Positions 54,379 through 64,000 of a stretch of 64,000 nt of DNA are shown piece after piece. Both the position numbers and the translations under genes were made by a program. This stretch comes from Ancistrus triradiatus (taxonomy: Eukaryota > Chordata > Actinopteri > Siluriformes > Loricariidae), in NCBI GenBank assembly GCA_025084515.1, contig JAJAGP010000546.1, forward strand, positions 186,001 through 250,000, written 5' to 3'. Below the pieces are notes generated by a model that was not told the origin of the DNA, ran no database searches, and saw only the letters and a program-made list of their open reading frames with translations. How positions within the stretch are numbered: the first letter of the stretch is position 1; each line of letters begins with the position of its first letter.

Positions 54379-54440
54379 GCGCTCTCTCATCTCACCGAGC
54401 TCTTAGCGGTGTGCACGCTCATCCCTGTTGCTATGGCACC
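54379..54440 (-). promoter_or_regulatory. probable bbs9 promoter and non-coding exon 1, with RFX X-box
   Basis: Bbs9 coding exon 1 starts just after an acceptor, so a 5'UTR exon must lie upstream. Here the minus strand carries GTTGCTATGGCACC (plus 54427-54440), matching 13 of 14 positions of the RFX X-box RYYNYYATRRNRAC. It is followed by two possible donors, GTGAGA (exon end 54396) and GTAAGC (exon end 54379). X-boxes close to the start site are known for BBS and other ciliary genes. The transcription start itself is inference. Confidence 0.5.
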
Positions 54441-54513
54441 GACGTTAGCGCTAATGAAGCAAGTCCCATTGTTTGGGTTACAGCTTGCCAAAATAAAGGT
54501 CCTCCAAACAGTA

Positions 54514-55672
54514 CAGTGGGACAGAAAAGTATTTAGTCAGCCACTGATTGTGCAAGTTCTCCTACTTAGAAAGATGAGAGAGGACTGTGATTTTCATCAT
54601 AGGTACACTTCAACTATGAGAGACAAAATGAGAAACAAAATCCGGGGAATCACATTGTAGGATTTTTAAAGTATTTAATTGTAAATCATCGTGCATAATA
54701 AGTATATGGTCAGTAACAAACAAGCAAGATTTCTGGCTCTGACAGACCTGTAACTTCTTCTTTAAGAAGCTCTTCTGTCCTCCACTCGTTACCTGTATTA
54801 ATGGCACCTGTTTGACCTCGTTATCTGTATAAAAGACACCTGTCCACAGCCTCACACAGTCAGACTCCAAACTCAACCATGGCCAAGACCAAAGAGCTGT
54901 TGAAGAACACCAGGAAGAAAATTGTAGACCTGCACCAGGCTGGGAAGAGTGAATCTACAATAGGCAAGCAGTATGGTGTCAATAAATCAACTGTGGGAGC
55001 AATTGTAAGAAAATGGAAGCCATACAAGACCATTGATAATCTCCCCCGATCTGGAGCCCCACGCAAGATCTCATCCTGTGGGGTCAAAATGATCATGAGA
55101 GCGATGAGCAAAAATCCCAGAACTACACGGAGGGACCTGATGAATGACCTGCAGAGAGCTGGGACCAAAGTAACAAGGCTACCATCAGTAAAACAACTAC
55201 GCCGAAAAGGACTCAGATCCTGCAGTGCCAGGCGTGCCCCCTGCTTAAGCCAGTACATGTCCAGGCCCGTCTGAAGTTAGCCAGAGAGCATATGGATGAT
55301 CCAGAAGAGGACTGGGAGAATATCATGTGGTCAGATGAAACCAAAATAGAACTTTTTTGGCTAAAAACTCTTCGTGTATGGAGGAAGATGAATACTGAGT
55401 TGCATCCCAAGAACACCATACCTACTGTGAAGCATGGTGGTGGGAACATCATGCTTTGGGGCTGTTTTTCTGCAAAGGGGGCAGGACGACTGATCCATGT
55501 TAAGGGAAGAATGAACGAGGCCATGTATCGTGAGATTTTAAGCCAAAACCTCCTTCCATCAGTGAGAGCATTGAAGATGGAACGTGGCTGGGTCTTCCAG
55601 CAGGACAATGATCCCAAACACACCGCTCGGGCAACGAAGGAGTCGTTCCGTAACAAGCATTTCAAGGTTTAC
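54514..55672 (+). mobile_element. Tc1-like element, family B copy, right end truncated, next to bbs9 promoter
   Basis: It begins after TA with CAGTGGGACAGAAAAGTATT and runs into a near-complete transposase, but stops in the DDE domain at about 55672, where unrelated sequence begins. The left end lies 73 bp from the X-box-like site. Confidence 0.9.
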
Positions 55673-55681
55673 AGAATTTAG
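54879..55681 (+). pseudogene. Tc1-like transposase pseudogene, 3' truncated
   Basis: Frame 1 (54879-55274, 131 codons): MAKTKELLKNTRKKIVDLHQ, HTH SESTIGKQYGVNKSTV, linker NLPRSGAPRKI. After a frameshift near 55270, frame 2 (55292-55681) reads MWSDETKIELFW (first Asp), KHGGGNIMLWGCFSAKG and QQDNDPKHTARATKE (second Asp). The SPDLNPIEN segment with the Glu is absent because the element ends. Confidence 0.9.
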
Positions 55682-55819
55682 AGGGGCACAGCTGTACCCT
55701 TCTGCTTACCAATCAACTACAAGTCCACAACTGTGCATAATAAACAAGCTTGTATCTCTTTCCTTGCCAATCAGTCACAGGGGCACAAGTGTGTATAGTA
55801 ACTAAGCATGTTAAACACT

Positions 55820-56140
55820 AAAGTGGTTGCACAGCAGTTAGTGCAGTCTGCTCACAGCTCCAGGGTCCCCAGTTGGATCCCCATCCCCAGACTCTGACTG
55901 TGTGTAGTCTGCATGTCCTCCCCGGGTACACATGCTTACTCTGGGTACTCTGGGTTCCTCCCACTGTCCAAATACATGTGTGTTAGGATCATTTATGTTT
56001 CTAAAGTGCCCTTATTGAGTGTCTTGGTGCCCTGTATAGGGTCGTTCCTGCCTTGCTCTGTATCACCAGGTGGGCACCAGCTTTCCTGCTACCATGACCA
56101 GGATTAAGCACATCAGAAAATGAATGAATGAATGATTTTT
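55820..56140 (+). repeat. interspersed repeat
   Basis: GTTGCACAGCAGTTAGTGCA, GCTCACAGCTCCAGGGTCCC, CCTCCCACTGTCCAAATACA, CCTGTATAGGGTCGTTCCTG, ending in AATGAATGAATGA. Sense copy of the repeat at 47140. Confidence 0.6.
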
Positions 56141-57367
56141 AGTAATTGCATGATTTTGTTCATGTTAATGTAACTGCTGCCTTTGCTAGTTTAATGAATG
56201 TCTTTGCTTTAGTGTTCTAATATGTACGTTTGGTAGTTTATACTTATAACTGGCCCAACCCATTTATAAGTGGTCAAAACATATAGCTATGGGCTAGTCA
56301 TCACCTCACCTAGTCATCAGTGTGGCCGACAGGTTTTGTAATATTTGCAGATGTCCATAAATCGATGCAAAAAAAAAGTAACAGTCTCTGACTGAAAGCA
56401 CTAGCTGCTTAAGCTTGAGGAAAGTGCCTGTAGTGAATTTGCATGGCATATCCTGTTTTTGCCATCAGCAATTCAGGATCAAATTTGACATGTACAAATA
56501 TGTGACAAAATTAATATTTCTTCCATGCAAATGCTAATTTTGATTATAAGACTGACATAATTTTACCAGTGGTGACCAAACTGTGCACAGGAGTGTAATT
56601 TGCCTGGATATAATTGTATATTCAGGTAAGCAGTGCACTGTAAGAGTTTGTGAATTACTTGACAGTGGGAAGAAGTGCTATCTGCATTTCATAGTTTTTG
56701 TTGTTAATGATGATGGTGATCATGCTAATGAGACCATATTTTAACTAGTCATCTGATCAAATAAAACAAAATAAAATAGTTGGTTTTATATCAAAACTTT
56801 TTAAAGTAGTGCATGTTTCCTGTTTAGTTTGATTATACAGGATTAAGAGTCAATTCTAAAGAGTCGATTCCCACATGTGTTGAGAAATGAGTCGACTTAC
56901 TGACTCACTGAAAGGACAAATAGTATTTGACTCTAAAGTTTTGGGGTCTGAACTCAAAATGCAGCACAGTCCCTTGTTTCTCAAATATACTCAGAGAACA
57001 AAAATTGAAATAAAAATTTTTTGCAGTGATATCTATTTATTTGTAATTAATATTCAATTAAACCAATTGGCCTGTAAGAAACAGAGTGACCTAACGTTTG
57101 GATCTTGTTTACAAAACATCTTGTTCTTTACTGAAATAACCTATTTTTTATTTATAAGGAGCTGCTCCCAAAGCACACGTTGCCCTACTAAATAGTACTT
57201 ACAGTTTGTTTGTAAGATTTAACAAGTCAGCATGAGAGTTAGGGAGCATTCACTCCCATATTATCGTACACCTTTTGATTTTATCCTTAACGTAACTCTT
57301 TGTGTAAGCATATGGCACAGATTCAGTCCTTAACAGGACCTCTGCATGTGTGTGGTTAAAGAGAAAT
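56141..57367. other. intergenic, unassigned
   Basis: Spacer between the eaf1 3' end and the bbs9 promoter side. AT-rich; the open frame at 56887-57195 has no family resemblance and ordinary AT-rich composition, so it is not called. Confidence 0.45.
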
Positions 57368-58257
57368 TTTGTTTTGGGTTTTTTTGTTTTTGTTCCTAGC
57401 TTTTTGTTTTGGGTTTTTTTGTTTTTGTTCGGGTTTTTTTGTTTTTGTTCCTAGCTTTTTGTTTTGGGTTTTTTTGTTTTTGTTCGGGTTTTTTTGTTTT
57501 TGTTCCTAGCTTTTTGTTTTGGGTTTTTTTGTGTTACTGTTTTTTGTTCCTAGCTTTTTGTTTTGGGTTTTTTTGTTTTTGTTCTTAGCTTTTTGTTTTG
57601 GGTTTTTTTGTTTTTGTTCCTAGCTATTTGTTTTGGGTTTTTTTTGTTTTTGTTCCTAGCTTTTTGTTTTAGTGTTTTTTTTATTTTTGTTCCTAGCTTT
57701 TTGTTTTTATTGTTTTTTTGTTTTTGTTCGGGTTTTTTTGTTTTTGTTCCTAGCTTTTTGTTTTGGGTTTTTTTGTTTTTGTTCCTAGCTTTTTGTGTTA
57801 CTGTTTTTTGTTTTTGTTCCTAGCTGTTTTTAGTTTTTGTTCCTAGCTTTTTGTGATACTGTTTTTAGTTTTGTTCCTAGTTTTTTGTTTTAGGTTTTTT
57901 TGTTTTTGTTCCTAGCTTGTTTGGGTTTTTTTGGTTTTGTTCTTAGCTTTTTGTTTTAGTTCCTAGCTTTTTTATTTTTTGTTTTTGTTCCTAGCTTTTT
58001 GTTTTAGTGTTTTTTGTTTTGAAGTTTTTTGTTTTAGTGTTTTTTGTTCCTAGCTTTTTGTTTTGGGGTTTTTTGTGTTACTGTTTTTTGTTTTTGTTCC
58101 TAGCTTTTTGATTTGGCGATTTGGTTTTTGTTCCTAGCTTTTTGTTGTTGTGTTTTTTGTTTTTGTTTTGAGGTTTTTTGTTTTAGTGTTTTTTTGTTTT
58201 TGTTCCTAGCTTTTTGTTGTTGTGTTTTTTGTTTTTGCTCCTAGCTTTTTGTTTTTG
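57368..58257. repeat. T/G-rich minisatellite downstream of eaf1
   Basis: About 0.9 kb of imperfect tandem repeats of roughly 25-60 bp built from GTTCCTAGCTTTTTGTTTTG and GGTTTTTTTGTTTTT. Higher-order blocks repeat at 57395-57520. Purine/pyrimidine strand bias is extreme (almost no A or C on the plus strand outside CCTAGC). Any reading frame through it is Phe/Leu/Val-rich by composition only. Confidence 0.95.
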
Positions 58258-58535
58258 GGTGGTGTGTGTTGATTTATAAGAATTATCAGGTCATATTAGT
58301 AACATTTTTTAAATCCTCTTTCAGATCCTGCGGTTTGGGATCGTCCCAGCAGATCACAGCATATTAGCTTTGGCACAGGCTTTATGCCACATACCCTTCC
58401 TGACACAACCCTCTCCACTGATCTGGGCTTTAGGACTGGCACTAGCACACCCACAGGCACCGGCTTTCATTCTTACAGCAGTCCTATCTCATTGTCTAGC
58501 TGTCAAAAGAAAGACCAACAGTTCCATATTGCTGC

Positions 58536-58901
58536 TTTAATAGTCAGAAAATCATTTCTATACATCACAGGTTGAGCACCGACTCTCTCAGCCCAAGGAC
58601 CTTCCACTAGCTTTGGGATATGTAGCCTGCATTAAAATCCACAGCTGTCCAGCATAAAATCTGTAAACATTCAGCACAGATGGATTTCCTATAAAGCAAG
58701 ACCTTGGCAATGATTTAAAACTTTATGAAAATACTGCCTTTAAATAAACATAAAATCTACTTTTACAATAAAATAAACCTAAAATATACATCTATTAGAC
58801 AAACAATGAAGTTCTGAACTGATTATCCAGTAAAAGCAGACAAGACAAAAAGATATAGAAAAGGAGGCAGAAGTTCGGGATGAACTGGAGCAGTCAGTCA
58901 G
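58536..58901 (-). other. eaf1 3'UTR with candidate ATTAAA signal
   Basis: This is the region downstream of the eaf1 stop on the minus strand. The nearest polyadenylation-like hexamer is ATTAAA (plus-strand TTTAAT at 58536-58541), giving a 3'UTR of roughly 360-390 bases. No canonical AATAAA is seen before the minisatellite. The transcript end is inference. Confidence 0.4.
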
Positions 58902-58948
58902 TCAGTCATCACTGTCACTGCCAGATTCACTCAGCTGCAGATCGTTTC
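58902..58948 (-). CDS. eaf1: eaf1 terminal coding exon
   Basis: The acceptor is TTTTCTCCTCAG. Two bases complete Arg, then NDLQLSESGSDSDD and TGA at 58904-58902. The stop is followed by a short TGAC repeat. The 14-residue tail is near-invariant in EAF1/EAF2. Confidence 0.94.
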
Positions 58949-61327
58949 CTGAGGAGAAAATAAAAATGAAATACAATATTAATTACAGAGTTTGGATTAA
59001 AACAGCCTCATCTGATCTGTTTAATGATGGCAAATAAAAGGGAAATATTACTAATAATATTAAAAAAGAGGGGTAACGATGCATTGTGATTCACCTGTTG
59101 TTCTGTGTCTCAGGTTTTAAATATTTATGTAATTAACGTACAGTGGGTCAAAAAAGTATTTAGTCAGCCACTGATTGTGCAAGTTCTCCTGCTTAGAGAG
59201 ATGAGAGAGGTCTGTAATTTTCATCATAGGTACACTTCACCTATGAGAGACAAAATGAGATAAACAAATCCAGAAAATCACATTGTAGGACTTTTAAAGA
59301 ATTTAATTGTAAATCACGGTGGAAAATAAGTATTTGGTCAATAACAAAAGTTCAACTCAACACTTTGTAACATAACTTTTGTTGGCAATGACAGAGGTCA
59401 AACGTTTCCTGTAAGTCTTCACCAGATTTGCACACACTGTAGCTGGTATTTTGGCCCATTCCTCCATGCAGATCTCCTGTAGAGCAGTGATGTTTTGGGG
59501 CAACACGGACTTTCAACTCCCTCCACACATTTTCTATGGGACTGAGGTCTGGAGACTGTTCATTCTTCCCTTAACACGGATCAGTCGTCCTGTCCCCTTT
59601 GCAGAAAAACAGCCCCAAAGCATGATGTTTCCACCCCCATGCTTCACAGTCGGTATGGTGCAACTCTGCATCTTCTTCCTCCAAACATGACGAGTTGAGT
59701 TTTCACCAAAAAGTTCTATTTTGCTTTCATCTGACCACATGATATTCTCCCAGTCCTCTTCTGGATCATCCATATGCTCTCTGGCAAAACTTCAGACGTG
59801 CCTGGACATGTACTGGCTTAAGCAGGGGGACACGGCTGGCACTGCAGGATCTGAGTCCCTCTCGGCGTAGTGTGTTACTGATGGTAGCCTTGTTACTTTT
59901 TGGTCCCAGCTCTCTGCAGGTCATTCATCAGGTCCCTCTGTGTAGTTCTGGGATTTTTTGCTCACCGTTCTCATGATCATTTTGACCCCACAGGATGAGA
60001 TCTTGTGTGGAGCCCCAGATCGGGGGAGATTATCAATGGTCTTGTATGTCTTCCATTTTTCTTACAATTGCTCCCACAGTTGATTTATTCACACCAACCT
60101 GCTTGCCCATTGTAGATTCCACTTTTCCCAGCCTGGTGTGCAGGTCTACAATTTTTCGTCCTGGTGACATTCGACAGCTCTTTGGTCTTGGCCATGGTTG
60201 AGTTTGGAGTCTGACTGTTTGAAAGCTGTGGACCAGGTGTCTTTTATACAGATAACGAGGTCAAAACAGGTGCCATTAATACAGGTAACGAGTGGAGGAC
60301 AGAAGAGCTTCTTAAAGAAAAAAGTTACAGGTCTGTGAGAGCCAGAAATCTTGCTGGTTTGTGGGTGACCAAATACTTATTTTCCACCATGATTTACAAT
60401 TAAATTCTTTAAAAAATCCTACAATGTGATTTCCTGGATTTATTTTTATTTTTTCATTTTGTCTCTCATAGTTGAAGTGTAGCTATGATGAAAATTACAG
60501 ACCTCTCTCATCTTTCTAAGTAGGAGAACTTGCACAATCAGTGGCTGACTAAATACTAAATACTATATACATACTAATTCTTTGACACTTGCTCGTTTCA
60601 ATCAATTAATTTATGACCAGTTACCAACTAAATGTGCTAAACCACAAATCTCATGGCTTACATTTTCCTTCCTGTTAGTCCCTAATGTTAGCTTCTGGCT
60701 ACATTTTATCTGTTCCTCCAAAAAGAAGCATTAGGAAAGGTTAAAATTTTGTTCAACCACAAAGACTACAGACCTCAGAGCATTCTCTACCCGAGCGTTT
60801 CGTGCAGATTGTTTAAACACAATCAGTGATGACTGAACCAGTATTAGGGTTCCATTGTCGGTTAGGAAGCTTTATAAAGAGAGCGCCCCACATAGAAAGT
60901 AGGCAGCAAGGGCACTCCATCGGTAATGAGACAAAGCCAATGAATATTCCATTTGCATGTCTTTAAGAAGAAGGTGCACGTGGGAACAAAACGCTGCTTA
61001 ACACTAAATAAATTCCTCATTTCAGTATCAGTGAAGAAGAGAACACATGAGTTCCGGTACCCTGTGCACTGGAAGTGTGTGCAGGTGTGCAGAGCTGCGA
61101 GTGATCCTTACTGAGTGTGTTCATTAGCTGGTTGCTGCTCTGTGGTTTCTCAGCTCCGTTGGATGGAGGATCTCGGCTGGGTGACAGGAGGAGGTTTGGG
61201 GTCTCTTGCTCTTCATCGCTGCTGGAGCTGTCATCATCGCCGCTGCCAGAACCGCTGCCTGAATCTGAGGAAGTGCTGCTGCCACTGCTGCTCATCTGCT
61301 CGATGATCTCGACCTCGGCTCGCAGCT
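58902..61327 (-). CDS. eaf1: eaf1, last two coding exons
   Basis: ELL-associated factor 1 is a nuclear cofactor of the ELL RNA polymerase II elongation factors. Coding exons are 61327-61112 and 58948-58902. The first reads LRAEVEIIEQM followed by a Ser/Asp/Glu-rich tract and ends SSNQLMNTL. The second completes an Arg codon and ends NDLQLSESGSDSDD and stop, the diagnostic C-terminus of EAF proteins. SNQLMNTL just before it favours EAF1 over EAF2. The acidic serine-rich tract is the known transactivation region. The N-terminal ELL-binding exons would lie beyond position 64000. A Tc1 copy fills most of the intron between these exons. Confidence 0.93.
59141..60556 (-). mobile_element. Tc1-like element, family B copy in eaf1 last intron
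   Basis: It begins after TA with CAGTGGGTCAAAAAAGTATT. The right end lacks the last ~20 bases of the inverted repeat, stopping at GTGGCTGACTAAATACT. The antisense transposase lies between. Confidence 0.9.
59360..60195 (-). pseudogene. Tc1-like transposase pseudogene (eaf1 intron)
   Basis: The start ATG region is at 60195 (MAKTKEL-type). The helix-turn-helix is frameshifted. 59773-59534 is open and reads MDDPEEDWENIMWSDESKIE, KHGGGNIMLWGCFSAKG and GRLIRVKGRMN. A deletion at about 59560 removes the DNDPKH segment with the second Asp; the PIENVW segment survives only partly. Confidence 0.85.
61112..61327 (-). CDS. eaf1: eaf1 penultimate coding exon
   Basis: The acceptor is CTCTGCGTCTCAG and the donor GTAAGG. 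The exon reads LRAEVEIIEQMSSSGSSTSS then a (GS)n, DDD, SSSSDEE low-complexity tract and ends SSNQLMNTL plus one base. The GS repeat and acid tract are the EAF transactivation region. Confidence 0.93.
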
Positions 61328-61938
61328 CTGAGACGCAGAGCGATAGGTCAGTGTAGAGTATTTAATATTAAGCCGCATCTTATTCCAAGTCTTACCACAT
61401 TTATCTGTGATGGTTTATTTGCTATGTTTAGATAACCATCCCCAGTCTACTGCAGTGCTCCTTAACTCACACCACTCAACCTACAGGTTTTTGAAATCCC
61501 GTGCCTTAGTGACATCTGCTGGTCACGTGTGCAACTGCATCGGGAAATCCCGAAAAACTACACACACTACAATGACTTGAATTGGAACAGGAATTATCTT
61601 TTGTCTCAGCTCAGTGTTTATGACAGCTTAGCTCATTGATGTACCCTTCAGAAAGCTCTGCAGCTGCTGGCAGCCGGTATTTATTACATTTAGTGTGTTG
61701 TTGTATTCTAACCCTAGATCCCTCACCTATCGATAGGTGAAAAATCCATGAAGTAGCGGCGTTATATTTATTTTATTATTGATATTGTAAGACTTCATAA
61801 AGGCTTTATAAACACAACGCCGCAGAGCAACACTATGTGCAGCGATCAGACATCGATGTGAAGTAGACAAAAAGAAATGCTGAAAGAATGGGCACAGTGC
61901 GGGAGAGCAAACAGTACTGCGTTTCCATTGTGTACATA

Positions 61939-63423
61939 CAGTGGTGCTTGAAAGTTTGTGAACCCTTTAGAATTTTCTATATTTCTGCATAATTATGACC
62001 TAAAACTATCAGATTTTCACACAAATCCTAAAAGTAGATAAAGAGAACCCAGTTAAACACATGAGAGAAAAATATTATACTTGGTCATTTATTTATTGAG
62101 GAAAATGATAAAATATTACATATTAGTGAGTGGCAAAAGTATGTGAACCTCTAGGATTAGCAGTTAATTGAAGGTGAAATTAGAGTCAGGTGTTTTCAAT
62201 CACTGGGATGACAATCAGGTGTGAGTGGGCACCCTGTTTTATTTAAAGACCAGGGAGCTATCAAAGTCTGCTCTTCACAGCACGTTTGTGGAAGTGTATC
62301 ATGGCACGAACAAAGGAGATTTATGAGGACCTCAGAAAGAGCTGTTGATGTTCATCAGGTTGGAAAAGGCTACAAAACCATCTCTAAAGAGTTTGGACGC
62401 CACCAATCCACAGTCAGACAGATTGTGTACAAATGGAGGAAATTCAAGACCATTGTTACCCTCCCCAGGAGTGGTCGACCAACTAAGATCACTAGAAAAC
62501 AAGGCGTGTAATAGTTGGCAAGGTCGCAAAGGACCCCAGGGTAACATCAGAAGAACACTGAACAACAATGGTGTGCATGGCAAGGCTGCAAGGAGAAAGC
62601 CACTGCTCTCCAAAAAGAACATTGCTGCTCGTCTGCAGTTTGCTAGAGATCACGTGGACAGCATTGGAAGAATGTTTTGTGGATGGATGAGATCAAAATA
62701 GACCTTTTTGGTTTAAAAGAAAAGTGTTATGTTCGGAGAAAGGAAAACACTGCATTCCAGCATAAGAACCTTATCCCATCCTTGAAACATGGTGGTGGTA
62801 GTATCATGGTTTGGGCCTGTTTTGCTGCATCTGGGCAGGACGGCTTGCCATCACTGATGGAACAATGAATTCTGAATTATATCAGATAATTTTAAAGGAA
62901 AATGTCAGGACATCTGTCCATGAACTGAATCTCAAGAGAAGGTGGGTCATGCAGCAAGACAACAACCCTAAGCACACAAGTCGTTCTACCAAAGAATGGT
63001 TAAAGAAGAATAAAGTTAATGTTTTGGACCTGAAGCGAGCAGCTAATGTGAGGAAACCCACCAACATCCCAGAGCTGAAGCTGTTCTGTACGGAGGAATG
63101 GGCTAAAATTCCTCCAAGCCGGTGTGCAGGACTGATCAACAGCTACAGGAAACGTTTAGCTGCAGTTATTGCTGCACAGGGGGGTCACACCAGATACTGA
63201 AAGCAAAGGTTCACATACTTTTGCCACTCACTAATAGGTAATATTGGATCATTTCCTCAATAAATAAATGCCAAGTATAATATTTTTTCCTCATTTGTTT
63301 AACTGGTTCTCTTTATCTACTTTAGGGTTCTTGTGAGAAAAACTCTGATGATGTTTTTAGGTCATATTTATGTTGAAACATAGAAAATTCTAAAGGGTTT
63401 CACAAAACTTTCAAGCACCTCTG
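61939..63423 (+). mobile_element. Tc1-like element, family C copy 4, full length
   Basis: TA-flanked ends CAGTGGTGCTTGAAAGTTTG and CAAAACTTTCAAGCACCTCTG enclose 1485 bp. It is the most complete family C copy here. It lies upstream of the eaf1 penultimate exon, most likely in an eaf1 intron. Confidence 0.93.
62301..63200 (+). pseudogene. Tc1-like transposase pseudogene (family C copy 4)
   Basis: It starts MARTKE at 62301. HTH GKGYKTISKEFGRHQSTV is in a second frame, then DEIKIDLFGLKEK, KHGGGSIMVWACFAASG, VMQQDNNPKHTSRSTKEWLK and an intact C-terminus ending INSYRKRLAAVIAAQGGHTR and TAC-TGA stop at 63200. Internal deletions remove part of the linker (around 62540) and the WPSQSPDLNPIEMLW segment (around 63028), so the catalytic Glu is gone. 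Confidence 0.88.
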
Positions 63424-63604
63424 TATACATCTATATCAATTATATTAAAAACAACGATACCCGTGAAAGCTGCATAAGTAACCACGAACCAGCGAGGGAC
63501 GACTGTACAGTACTCAGGTTTACACTTATTAATAGCACAAGTGCTGTGACTGAAAACTCTGGTAAACAACTTCTTAGAGGCCATTAAAGACACATGGGCT
63601 TCTT

Positions 63605-63618
63605 GTTGCTATGGTAAC
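63605..63618 (+). promoter_or_regulatory. X-box-like motif GTTGCTATGGTAAC
   Basis: A perfect 14/14 match to the RFX X-box pattern RYYNYYATRRNRAC, close to the classical GTTGCCATGGTAAC form. It lies upstream of the visible eaf1 exons, outside any recognised transposon. EAF1 is not a known ciliary gene. The degenerate pattern is expected about twice by chance in 64 kb on both strands, so function is unproven. Confidence 0.3.
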
Positions 63619-63737
63619 ACTGACTCTAAACGGCATTCCAGAATCGGATTGCGTTTAGTGCGTGTGGAGATTTTTATCAGACGGTTGGTTTAAAAAAATT
63701 GATCTGTGTTCTTGTCAGCATATCCCGCGCTGGTGGC

Positions 63738-63990
63738 TCACCGGCCAATTTATTAGGTACACCTTGCTAGTAGCGGGATGGACCCCCTTTGCCTTCAGAA
63801 CTGCCTTCCTTCTCTGCAGCATAGTTTTAACAAGCTGCTGGAAACATTGCTCTGCTATTTTGGTCCATATTGGCATGACATCATCACACAGTTGCTCCAG
63901 ATTTGTCAGCAGCACATCCATGATGCAAATCTCCCGCTCCATCATTGTGCTCTAGTCAACTCAGATCTGGTTACTGAGGAGGCTATTTAA
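63738..63990 (-). mobile_element. Tc1-like family D fragment at window end
   Basis: It begins CCAATTTATTAGGTACACCT then TGCTAGTAGCGGGATGG, a family end I know from other fish. The antisense frame 63945-63715 reads EREICIMDVLLTNLEQLCDD then VMPIWTKIAEQCFQQLVKTM, the C-terminal end of that transposase. It may continue past 64000. Confidence 0.75.
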
Positions 63991-64000
63991 GATGCTCTTC

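Noticed and set aside
54879..55681. Tc1 transposase as a domesticated host gene
   Set aside because: Frameshift in the middle and loss of the catalytic Glu segment by truncation; nothing suggests selection.
57563..57823. Hydrophobic Phe/Leu/Val-rich frame resembling a membrane protein
   Set aside because: It lies wholly inside the T/G minisatellite; composition alone explains it.
57368..58257. CRISPR-like array of repeats
   Set aside because: No unique spacers, eukaryotic context, and units of variable length.
61115..61356. Plus-strand frames opposite the eaf1 exon
   Set aside because: Antisense shadows of the conserved eaf1 exon; no family resemblance.

Overview
This window is vertebrate nuclear DNA, almost certainly from a teleost fish. 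Two spliced protein-coding genes are recognisable from short exons with GT..AG borders. Introns and intergenic DNA are crowded with decayed Tc1/mariner transposons of several families, tRNA-derived SINEs, hAT-type miniature elements, LINE 3' tails and simple repeats. Nothing is bacterial: there are no operons and no long uninterrupted genes. The mix of Tc1-like families and the SINE tail type suggests an otophysan fish such as a catfish. That placement is inference.

Both genes lie on the minus strand. From about 54.4 kb down to 8.8 kb is the 5' half of bbs9 (PTHB1, a BBSome subunit). I place twelve coding exons (1436 coding bases, about 479 codons) covering the N-terminal beta-propeller and the start of the next domain; the 3' half lies beyond position 1. 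A likely non-coding first exon and a ciliary RFX X-box sit near 54.4 kb. One junction, coding exon 10 to 11, does not keep frame by one base. From 61.3 kb down to 58.5 kb are the last two coding exons of eaf1 (ELL-associated factor 1), whose 5' exons lie beyond position 64000. A T/G-rich minisatellite of about 0.9 kb lies just downstream of the eaf1 3' end.

Layout by position: 1-8.8 kb, beyond the last bbs9 exon seen here, with Tc1 remnants, a hAT element nested in a SINE, and Tc1 fragments; 8.8-13.2 kb, bbs9 coding exons 12 to 9 with a Tc1 copy between exons 11 and 10; 13.2-24.7 kb, a long bbs9 intron full of repeats; 24.7-31.3 kb, exons 8 to 6; 31.3-43.4 kb, a second long intron with a CpG-rich long-inverted-repeat element, a pogo-like remnant, a hAT element and a long DNA hairpin; 43.4-50.2 kb, exons 5 to 1; 50.2-54.4 kb, first intron; 54.4-58.5 kb, spacer with a Tc1 copy; 58.5-64 kb, eaf1 3' part with Tc1 copies in its introns.

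The two genes are not known to work together. BBS9 acts in ciliary membrane trafficking; EAF1 acts with ELL in transcription elongation. All transposase genes seen are broken. Exon calls rest on recognisable protein family sequence plus matching splice phases; no database search was run.
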